Source: Clostridia bacterium (lineage in GTDB: Bacteria; Bacillota; Clostridia; UMGS1883). Taken from it: a stretch of 64,000 bases of DNA. Positions 46,363 to 52,070 of the stretch are shown one piece after another (position 1 is the first letter of the stretch; every line of letters begins with the position of its first letter). A program made the translations under genes and the position numbers. The DNA lies in NCBI GenBank assembly GCA_017472685.1, contig JAFUOO010000009.1, positions 1 to 64,000 on the forward strand, written 5' to 3'. A model generated the notes under the pieces. The model searched no databases, was not told the origin of the DNA, and was given only the letters and a program-made list of their open reading frames with translations.

Positions 46363-47517
46363 TCAGGCGGATGAAACTGCCGAGGATATTGGGTGCAGAC
46401 TTTTAACTGAACTCCACAGCATGAATTTGACCTTTGCCGTGTCGGCAGAGGAGTTCAAGCTCACGGAAGCGGTGTTGTTATGGGGGATTGTCTTTGTCAG
46501 ATGGGTTAAGCTTCCGTTATCATCGTATACAGCCACAAGAATTGTTACATTGTCGGCATTCACCTTAAGAGTGTAGGTTTTGGTGTTCTCCGAAACTGTT
46601 ACAGCTGGAATCTTCAAAAGCTCGCCTTCAATATCCATGGCATAACCGAAACCGTAGCCTTGATTGACTGCCCACTCAATATAAGCTTTAAGACGGTCAG
46701 GGACGGAGCCCTTATAGTCCTGCTCGTGCGTGAAAATTTCAATCATATTACCGTTGTAGGACGTCAGCGAGTTCAGTGCTGTTGAGGTGTTTGCTACGCT
46801 TTCCAACCTTCTTTGTGAGCGGATTATACGTAAATTGAGTAGACCGTCATAATAGTCATTGTTTTCTGAAATATAATCATTTAACGCAGTATCAAAATAG
46901 TAAGACAGCCTAGTGTCATCGGCGGCGAGAAGACCGGTTATACCATAATCACAATCAATCATTGCTTTGACGTTTTCTGCCGTGCCTGTAAAGAAGCCAA
47001 GACGGGTTACTGTATCTATGCTTTCTGCGCTCCCTGTTGCATGCACAATTGCAGAGGTGAACTTGTTGTAGGATAAAGCGCTTTCGACGGGGGTTGCAAG
47101 GTTGTTTGAAAACGATGTGCTGCCATAAGCAGTTGTGTCGCATTCTGCATGAAAAGCAAACCTGAGCCAGTCCGAGCACGAGGCAAATTCATCCCGATAA
47201 GTGTCGGGAAGGTTTGAAATGTCATAGCTTGAATTTTTTGTGGATGTATTGAAGCAATTGAGGGTGAAAACTGCACCGTAATCATCGTGCAGCTTTTTTA
47301 ATCCTGCGAAAAAAGAATTTTCAAATATAGAATTGTAAGGGTTATCGCTAATGTCATCCAGGCATGCGTAAACATCGTCAAAGGATATGTGCATATACTT
47401 TGTTTCCTGCGCCCGACAGGAAACATTCAATATACAGATATTTGTAAACAGAAGTATTATTGATAATGCAAAAGATATAAATTTTTTTATAGTAATCACC
47501 CTTTTGACTTGAATCAT
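46363..47517 (-). CDS. Secreted polysaccharide-deacetylase-like protein
   Basis: 384 aa. N-terminal signal-like segment ('KKFISFALSIILLFTN'). 'MHISFDDVYACLDDI' and 'FAFHAECD' recall the NodB-fold Asp-Asp and His motifs of CE4 deacetylases, but the protein is divergent and the full H-x3-H metal site is not evident. The C-terminal about 75 residues ('TLKVNADNVTILVAVYDDNG', 'KVKFMLWSSVKSLHPIS') are the tail module shared with the other secreted enzymes. The start is uncertain: the best ribosome site (AAAGGGTG) sits 6 bases before an ATA codon, exactly where the signal peptide would begin, whereas the upstream ATG at 47517 has only GGTGA. Monocistronic; it probably deacetylates a pectic or cell-wall glycan, but this is weakly supported. 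Confidence 0.6.
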   Translation of the reverse strand: MIQVKRVITIKKFISFALSIILLFTNICILNVSCRAQETKYMHISFDDVYACLDDISDNPYNSIFENSFFAGLKKLHDDYGAVFTLNCFNTSTKNSSYDISNLPDTYRDEFASCSDWLRFAFHAECDTTAYGSTSFSNNLATPVESALSYNKFTSAIVHATGSAESIDTVTRLGFFTGTAENVKAMIDCDYGITGLLAADDTRLSYYFDTALNDYISENNDYYDGLLNLRIIRSQRRLESVANTSTALNSLTSYNGNMIEIFTHEQDYKGSVPDRLKAYIEWAVNQGYGFGYAMDIEGELLKIPAVTVSENTKTYTLKVNADNVTILVAVYDDNGSLTHLTKTIPHNNTASVSLNSSADTAKVKFMLWSSVKSLHPISSAVSSA

Positions 47518-47625
47518 TTCACCGCAGAACAGAGAGGCACTATTTAATCAAATAGTTTTAAAAGTATCATTCGCAATTATTATATCATTCAGATGCCGTT
47601 TGTTCAATACAAAAGGGTTTTTTGT

Positions 47626-47676
47626 AAATGGTCGTGGGAATGGGTGATTGACGGAAGTGGAGAATTTTGATAGAAT
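47626..47676 (+). repeat. Dispersed intergenic repeat, short copy D, with promoter
   Basis: Only the 3' part: 'gtcgtgggaatgggtgattgacgg', continuing 'gagaattttgatagaatgcag'. It contains TTGACG (47648-47653), 17 bases, TAGAAT (47671-47676), reading toward the gene at 47769. Spacer bases match those of copy C (aattttgata). Confidence 0.75.
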
Positions 47677-47768
47677 GCAGTTAAATAAAGCAAGCTGGGG
47701 ATGGAAGAATGTACAAAAGCAGGCACTTCCATAGTTGCACCAGTTAAGGACGAATTGAGGGACTTAAT

Positions 47769-48140
47769 ATGATTATGAACGATTTATTAGCTAAGATTAT
47801 AACTACAATAAGCACAGTTTTTTTGACAGAATTTATAGTTGGAGTTATTACTTATAATGCGCTATCTTGGTTGTTCCCCAATAGAAAGTGGAAAACAATA
47901 CGAAAAATGATGAAAAACAATAAAATTGGTTGTCGCATAAGCCTATCGTACTTATTAAAATATGATAATTCATATAAAACTAAATTGTGTATTATTATTT
48001 GTTATGCGTATCGTGTGCTGGCGATATATATGGTTTATACTATTTGTTTCACTAATAATATTTTGGGCGAAAAAGTTTTCTTTCTATGGTATATACTGCT
48101 TGTGGTGCCAGGTGTAGTTTGGCTAAGACGGAATAGATGA
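47769..48140 (+). CDS. Small predicted membrane protein, unknown function
   Basis: 123 aa, ATG with GAGGG 7 bases upstream. Hydrophobic segments at about 9-33 ('IITTISTVFLTEFIVGVITY'), 72-92 and 98-117 suggest two or three membrane helices with a Lys/Arg-rich loop between them ('NRKWKTIRKMMKNNK'). I recognise no family. AT-rich compared with region 2, and flanked by dispersed repeats D and E, so it may be part of an acquired segment. Confidence 0.55.
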   Translation: MIMNDLLAKIITTISTVFLTEFIVGVITYNALSWLFPNRKWKTIRKMMKNNKIGCRISLSYLLKYDNSYKTKLCIIICYAYRVLAIYMVYTICFTNNILGEKVFFLWYILLVVPGVVWLRRNR

Positions 48141-48219
48141 TAGAGAAAGCTGGGGATAGAAATACTTGTATAGCAGATTGTTTTACAAAACCTTGTGCGA
48201 ATTGTTGCCGTGCGGATTG

Positions 48220-48475
48220 AGGGGGCGAATGTAACAAAATGCAGTGAGGAAAATTAAGTGTAAGAAATGAGCTAAAAATCAAGAATTTAAAATGGCGATT
48301 TATGTAGACTACACCGAGGGAAACCTCGGTGTTTGTTTTATCGGAAGGTTACTCCGTTGGTTTTTACGGGTTTTTGTAAATCGGTTACTCTTCGGAGCGC
48401 TTCACTTGAGCCAACAAAATGCAGTGAATGCGATTTTGATAGATGTAGCGCGGGAATGGGTGATTGACGAAAGTT
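48220..48475 (+). repeat. Dispersed intergenic repeat, copy E (long form)
   Basis: This 400-base gene-free stretch holds acaaaatgcagt twice (48234-48245 and 48414-48425), a leader 'gaaaattaagtg...aaaatcaagaatt' shared with copy F, the hairpin at 48311-48332, 'cggaaggttactccg', 'acgggtttttgtaaatcggt', 'cggagcgcttc', and 'gattttgatagatgtagcg' followed by 'cgggaatgggtgattgacg'. Reading frames through it are not genes. Confidence 0.85.
48311..48339 (+). terminator. Terminator-like hairpin inside repeat E
   Basis: acaccgagg-GAAA-cctcggtgt followed by ttgtttt. The identical hairpin is in repeat F, although no gene ends close upstream, so it belongs to the repeat. Confidence 0.75.
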
Positions 48476-48476
48476 G

Positions 48477-48505
48477 TTGTAAAGAGGTTTGAGGGGTGGT
48501 ATAAT
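48477..48505 (+). promoter_or_regulatory. Promoter of the DUF5131 gene
   Basis: TTGTAA (48477-48482), 17 bases, TATAAT (48500-48505), just past the end of repeat E. Confidence 0.6.
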
Positions 48506-48540
48506 TAAGTCAATAAACTTGAATTTGACGAGGTGATACT

Positions 48541-49284
48541 ATGCAAAATACAGAAATTGAAAAGGCGATACCTTGGAACCCGTGGCACGGATGCAAAAAA
48601 GCAAGTCCAGGTTGTAAGAATTGCTTTGTATTCAAAATGGATAAGAGATATGGTCGAGATACCACTATAATCACAAAAGGCAAGACAACCTATGCATTGA
48701 AGGACAAAGATTGTCCACCTCATTCTTTGGTCAAACTTTGCTTTTCTTCAGATTTTTTCATCGAAGAAACTGATGAGTGGAGAGATGGTTGTTGGGACTT
48801 TATTAGGCGAAGAAAAGACTGTGTTTTTGTAACAACGACCAAACGCCCTGAAAGAATAAAAGATTGTCTTCCATCAGATTGGGGCGATGGTTGGGAACAT
48901 TTCCATTTGAGTATTTCCATCGAAAATCAAGAGATGGCAGATAAACGATTGCCTTCCTTTCTTGCAGCGCCATTAAAACATCGTGAAGTTTTTTGTTCAC
49001 CGCTGATTTCACCTATATCTCTTGGAAAATACCTGGATACAGGTTTAATCAAGTGTGTAAATGTAGGTGGTGAAATGGCTCCCAAAGCAGATGTTAGACC
49101 TATTATGTATGAGTGGGTAAGAGATTTGTATATAGAAGCGAGGGAGAGAAACATTGAATTTTATTTTCATCAATGTGGTTCTATGTTTCTCAAAGATGGT
49201 GTTAACATTGGAAAATGGAACTTGAATGAACAAATTAAACGAGCAGAAGAAATTCAGCATGAACTTGAAGAAACATACAAATAA
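48541..49284 (+). CDS. DUF5131 family protein (phage Gp37/Gp68-like)
   Basis: 247 aa, RBS gaggtg 5 bases upstream. 'IPWNPWHGCKKASPGCKNC' matches the N-terminal W-N-P-x-x-G-C...C..C signature of the phage protein Gp37/Gp68 family, which has a TIM-barrel-like core and a three-Cys motif reminiscent of radical SAM enzymes (cysteines here spaced C-x6-C-x2-C). 'TTTKRPERI', 'SISIENQEMADKRLP' and 'VNVGGEMAPKADVRP' are further family blocks. Common in phages and defence or accessory islands; biochemical role not established to my knowledge. Monocistronic between repeats E and F. Confidence 0.82.
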   Translation: MQNTEIEKAIPWNPWHGCKKASPGCKNCFVFKMDKRYGRDTTIITKGKTTYALKDKDCPPHSLVKLCFSSDFFIEETDEWRDGCWDFIRRRKDCVFVTTTKRPERIKDCLPSDWGDGWEHFHLSISIENQEMADKRLPSFLAAPLKHREVFCSPLISPISLGKYLDTGLIKCVNVGGEMAPKADVRPIMYEWVRDLYIEARERNIEFYFHQCGSMFLKDGVNIGKWNLNEQIKRAEEIQHELEETYK

Positions 49285-49369
49285 ATAAGAATTAGAAGAC
49301 AAATGGGAACGTATATTTATTGTCAACTTTTCTTAAGGGGCAAATGCGTGCAACGGGGGACATATCTGT

Positions 49370-49710
49370 TTTTGCACTTGAGTCACTGCATTTTGTTTCG
49401 TTCGGTCAAATGACAAAGAGGCAGTGAGTGAAAATTGAGTGCACAAATGAGCAGAAAAGTGGTTAAAAATCGAGAATTCAAAATGCCAGTTTATGTAGAC
49501 TACACCGAGGGAAACCTCGGTGTTTGTTTTATCGGAAAGTTACGCCGTTTGCTTTAACGGGTTTTTGTAAATCGGTGACACGGCGGATTGCTTCACCGAA
49601 ATTACTCTTTTAAAAAAATCTCTGAAAGCCCTGATATTACTGGGTTTTAGGGACTTTTAAAACTTTGAAGTTTTGGGACACTTTTGGGACAAAACTGAAC
49701 TTTTTACATG
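49370..49710 (+). repeat. Dispersed intergenic repeat, copy F
   Basis: Most of the 541-base spacer before the toxin-antitoxin pair. It has an inverted core (acaaaatgcagt on the minus strand at 49385-49396), the leader shared with copy E (including 'tttatgtagactacaccgag'), the GAAA-loop hairpin, 'cggaaagttacgccg', 'tttaacgggtttttgtaaat', and then the alternative 3' half shared with copy A ('ttttgggacacttttgg'). Confidence 0.85.
49502..49530 (+). terminator. Terminator-like hairpin inside repeat F
   Basis: acaccgagg-GAAA-cctcggtgt plus ttgtttt, identical to that in repeat E. Confidence 0.75.
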
Positions 49711-49756
49711 AAAGTAGCAATGTTTTGAATTTTGTTGCATATACTAAAAATAGGAC

Positions 49757-49805
49757 TTGACGTACAATATTCTGTACGCTATAATGAAAGTACAGGATAT
49801 TGTAC
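49757..49805 (+). promoter_or_regulatory. yefM-yoeB promoter and operator
   Basis: TTGACG (49757-49762), 17 bases, TATAAT (49780-49785). Two 16-base elements, gtacaatattctgtac (49762-49777) and gtacaggatattgtac (49790-49805), flank the -10; each begins and ends in GTAC, and one is nearly the reverse complement of the other (15 of 16). YefM is known to bind paired palindromes with a TGTACA-type core, so this fits autorepression by the antitoxin complex. Confidence 0.85.
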
Positions 49806-49825
49806 TTGATAGGGAGGTAATATTA

Positions 49826-50092
49826 ATGTTAGCAGTAAATTATACTAATCTTCGTGAAAATATGAAAACATATATGGACATGGTTACAGATGATTATGAA
49901 ACAATGATTGTTACAAGGAAGGATAATAAGAATATCGTTATGATTTCTGAGGAAACCTATAATAACCTTATGGAAAATGCATACATTATGGGTAACAAGG
50001 CGAATTACGATTGGTTGATGGAATCCAAGGCACAGCTAGAAAAAGGCAAGTTTTCTGCACATAATCTTATCGAGGTAGATGGCGATGAATAA
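49826..50092 (+). CDS. yefM: YefM/Phd-type antitoxin
   Basis: 88 aa from the ATG at 49826 (gggaggt upstream). 'NYTNLRENMKTYMDMVTDD', 'ETMIVTRKDNKNIVMISEETY' and 'NLMENAYIMGNKANYDWLMES' match the N-terminal DNA-binding fold of the YefM/Phd family; the acidic C-terminus would wrap and neutralise the toxin. Its stop overlaps the toxin start by 8 bases, as usual for this pair. Autoregulation is expected through the GTAC palindromes in front. Confidence 0.92.
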   Translation: MLAVNYTNLRENMKTYMDMVTDDYETMIVTRKDNKNIVMISEETYNNLMENAYIMGNKANYDWLMESKAQLEKGKFSAHNLIEVDGDE

Positions 50093-50348
50093 GATTTTTA
50101 CAGAGAACGGATGGAAGGACTATGTATATTGGCAGACCGAGGATAGAAAGACATTAAAAAAGATAAATAATCTTATTGAAGATATCGCAAGAAACGGAAA
50201 TGAAGGAATCGGAAAACCCGAACCGCTGACAGGTAATTTGACGGGATTTTGGTCAAGACGTATTAATGATAAAGACAGACTGATATATAAGTTGGATGAA
50301 GAGAATGTTTATATATTAGCCTGTAGATATCACTATGGGGACAAGTAG
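50085..50348 (+). CDS. yoeB: YoeB-type ribosome-dependent mRNA interferase toxin
   Basis: 87 aa. The ATG at 50085 is 8 bases from gaggt; an ATG six bases earlier is too close. The whole chain aligns with E. coli YoeB: 'ENGWKDYVYWQTEDRKTLKKI', 'GKPEPLTGNLTGFWSRRI', 'DKDRLIYK', 'ACRYHYGDK'. The catalytic Glu (in GKPEPL), Arg (DRLIY) and the C-terminal His-Tyr are present. The toxin cuts mRNA in the ribosomal A site. Confidence 0.94.
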   Translation: MNKIFTENGWKDYVYWQTEDRKTLKKINNLIEDIARNGNEGIGKPEPLTGNLTGFWSRRINDKDRLIYKLDEENVYILACRYHYGDK

Positions 50349-50362
50349 AGGCGAAAATAAGT

Positions 50363-50848
50363 ATGAGTTTGATTTCACTGGCAAGCGGACAATCGTTGTG
50401 GCGAGGGTACGAGTATTATTGCGACAAAAAAGTTGAGTCGTACGAAGAGATAGGGATAAATCTATATTCCGGAAAAGTGAAAGGGCGAGGACAAACTTAT
50501 GATGTTTGCATAGATTTAGCACATCCTAAAAGGTCTACATGTAATTGCCCGAATGCAAAAGGCAGAAGAATAATATGTAAGCATATGGTTGCGTTGTATT
50601 TTGCAATTTTTCCGGATGAAGCGGAAGAATATATAAGAGAAGTGGAAAAAAGCGAAGAGGAACGAGAAGAACTCAACTGTGCAATGGATGAAATGCTAAT
50701 AAAGCATTTGAAAAGCCTTACGAAACAGCAATTGAAAGACGATTTGTATGAATTGATTAATTCCCTTCCTGAGTGGATGAAAGAAAAGTATATTGTTGAG
50801 AAAATAATCTATACGGAAAGATGTGAGGATGCATGGCAACAGAAGTAG
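50363..50848 (+). CDS. SWIM zinc-finger protein
   Basis: 161 aa, ATG with agaggcg upstream, 14 bases after yoeB. 'STCNCPNAKGRRIICKHMVALYF' region carries the SWIM signature C-x-C-x(n)-C-x-H (C-N-C ... C-K-H). The rest is helical and charged ('EKSEEEREELN'). SWIM domains bind DNA or proteins and are found with helicases and other systems. It overlaps the next gene by 16 bases, so the two are co-translated. Function unknown. Confidence 0.75.
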   Translation: MSLISLASGQSLWRGYEYYCDKKVESYEEIGINLYSGKVKGRGQTYDVCIDLAHPKRSTCNCPNAKGRRIICKHMVALYFAIFPDEAEEYIREVEKSEEEREELNCAMDEMLIKHLKSLTKQQLKDDLYELINSLPEWMKEKYIVEKIIYTERCEDAWQQK

Positions 50849-51399
50849 AACTGTTAGAGCGAGCAAAGGTTTATATGGAAAAGCTGGCGAACGGCATTGA
50901 CCCTATCAGCGATACGGAAGTTAGGGATGACGACTGCATTAATAACGTAAGGCTGTCGAGGTGCTTTTTCTATGTTGCGGATGTGCTGGGAAAGGTGATT
51001 GAAAATGGGGGAACAGTAACTGCAAGGAAAAAGCCGGGAACAATCCCATTTGCAATAACAGATGAACAGCTTGTGAATTATGAGTTTTCAGACAATCCGA
51101 TTGCCCTTAGTGAAATTGCAAAAAGGATAAATGCACTCGTAAATGGCGAAAACATGAAAAAGCTTACATACAACCATTTGGCAGATTGGCTTATGAGTAT
51201 TGATATGCTGGAGTATGCAACAAAAGGTGACGGAAGCATGACAAAGCATCCTACAGAGGCAGGGAAACGCATGGGGATAGGTGTTGAAAAGAGACAGGGC
51301 ATGCGTGGTGAATATCTGACGGTGGTGTATAATAAGCAGGCACAGCATTTTATTGTTGATAATATGGATGCTGTTTTAGATAGTGTGAATAAGAAGTAA
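50833..51399 (+). CDS. Conserved protein of unknown function, partner of the SWIM gene
   Basis: 188 aa, ATG with gagg upstream, overlapping the SWIM gene. 'YMEKLANGIDPISDTEV' and 'INNVRLSRCFFYVADVLGKVIENGG' look like a conserved family block, followed by a winged-helix-like C-terminal part ('LTYNHLADWLMSIDMLEYAT', 'PTEAGKRMGIGVEKR') that resembles DNA-binding or ribosome-associated folds. No catalytic motif seen. Soluble, no signal peptide. Paired with the SWIM protein, so a nucleic-acid role is possible but unproven. Confidence 0.65.
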   Translation: MATEVELLERAKVYMEKLANGIDPISDTEVRDDDCINNVRLSRCFFYVADVLGKVIENGGTVTARKKPGTIPFAITDEQLVNYEFSDNPIALSEIAKRINALVNGENMKKLTYNHLADWLMSIDMLEYATKGDGSMTKHPTEAGKRMGIGVEKRQGMRGEYLTVVYNKQAQHFIVDNMDAVLDSVNKK

Positions 51400-51400
51400 G

Positions 51401-51430
51401 TAAACGCAGACCAAAATCGGTCTGCGTTTA
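51401..51430 (+). terminator. Terminator hairpin
   Basis: 12-bp stem taaacgcagacc / ggtctgcgttta, loop aaaatc; nearly the same stem as at 41123-41160. Confidence 0.85.
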
Positions 51431-51530
51431 AGTTTAACGGAAAGTTACGCCGAATGTGACAAAATGCAGTAAGTGTGATGTTGTAAGGCGGGGCATGGGA
51501 CTGGGTAATTGACGAAAGTATTGAAAAGGA
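51431..51530 (+). repeat. Dispersed intergenic repeat, copy G (internally deleted)
   Basis: 'acggaaagttacgccg', then directly acaaaatgcagt (51459-51470; the middle about 60 bases are missing), 'gatgttgtaaggcggggcatg' and 'ctgggtaattgacg'. No clear -10 follows at the right distance. Confidence 0.8.
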
Positions 51531-51618
51531 GGGTGAGTAAAAAATAAGAGGCAAGAAATAGTGTGATTAATTAAAGAAGTGATAAAATTCTATTTTTGAA
51601 TAATTTTAAAATAAAAAA

Positions 51619-51681
51619 TGTCAAATAATACGACAATTTTATGCGACGGTTATTGACAAATAATGCGACATTTATTATAAT
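51619..51681 (+). promoter_or_regulatory. Promoter with operator-like repeats for the type VII cluster
   Basis: TTGACA (51653-51658), 17 bases, TATAAT (51676-51681), a perfect sigma-A promoter. A near-repeat surrounds it: tgtcaaataatacgaca (51619-51635) and ttgacaaataatgcgaca (51653-51670), the first with TGTC...GACA symmetry. These are good candidates for binding by the XRE protein encoded immediately downstream. Confidence 0.75.
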
Positions 51682-51755
51682 GTATGGTAGAGTACGGTAG
51701 AGCTATGTAATTTAGCATGCCTTTGGCTAGGAGATTATAAGAATAGGAGAAGCAT

Positions 51756-52070
51756 ATGGCTGGAAATCAGAAGACTAATCAAGACTTTGAAAAAGAATAC
51801 TATCAGCGTCTAATGGCAGAGCATTTGCCGGAACTTAGAAAAACTCTTGGAATTTCTCAATCAGACCTGGCTGAATTTATAGGCTCGACAAGGCAAAGTA
51901 TCAATTCTATCGAAAACCAGAAGAGACCAATGATGTGGGATACTTTTATGAGTCTTATGCTGCTCTTTATTTCTAATAATGACACTAAAAAGCAGCTTGA
52001 TGAGCTTGAAATTGATACTAAAAAAATCAGCAACTTCTTAAAAATTAAAAAGAAAAGGGTGAAGAAATGA
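51756..52070 (+). CDS. XRE-family regulator of the type VII secretion cluster
   Basis: 104 aa, RBS ggag. One Cro/CI helix-turn-helix at about 25-75 ('LRKTLGISQSDLAEFIGSTRQ', 'SINSIENQKRPMMWDTFMSL'), then a Lys-rich tail. Its stop overlaps the essC start (ATGA), so it is the first gene of the type VII operon and probably represses its own promoter through the TGTC/GACA repeats (inference). Confidence 0.82.
   Translation: MAGNQKTNQDFEKEYYQRLMAEHLPELRKTLGISQSDLAEFIGSTRQSINSIENQKRPMMWDTFMSLMLLFISNNDTKKQLDELEIDTKKISNFLKIKKKRVKK

Noticed and set aside
48292-48492. 66-codon plus-strand reading frame, and the 76-codon minus-strand frame at 48052-48282
   Set aside because: Both lie within dispersed repeat E, which carries a terminator hairpin; no ribosome sites and the other copies do not keep the frames open.
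36568-49710. tRNA or known riboswitch inside the dispersed repeats
   Set aside because: No cloverleaf, no T-loop GGTTCGA, and no conserved riboswitch core recognised.
41123-51430. Repeated hairpins considered as a CRISPR array or REP cluster
   Set aside because: Spacing is kilobases, not tens of bases; the hairpins differ in sequence and lie at gene ends, as terminators do. No cas genes are present.
47520-51540. An IS element or prophage as explanation of the accessory stretch
   Set aside because: No transposase, integrase, terminal inverted repeats or phage structural genes are found; DUF5131 alone is not enough to call a prophage.
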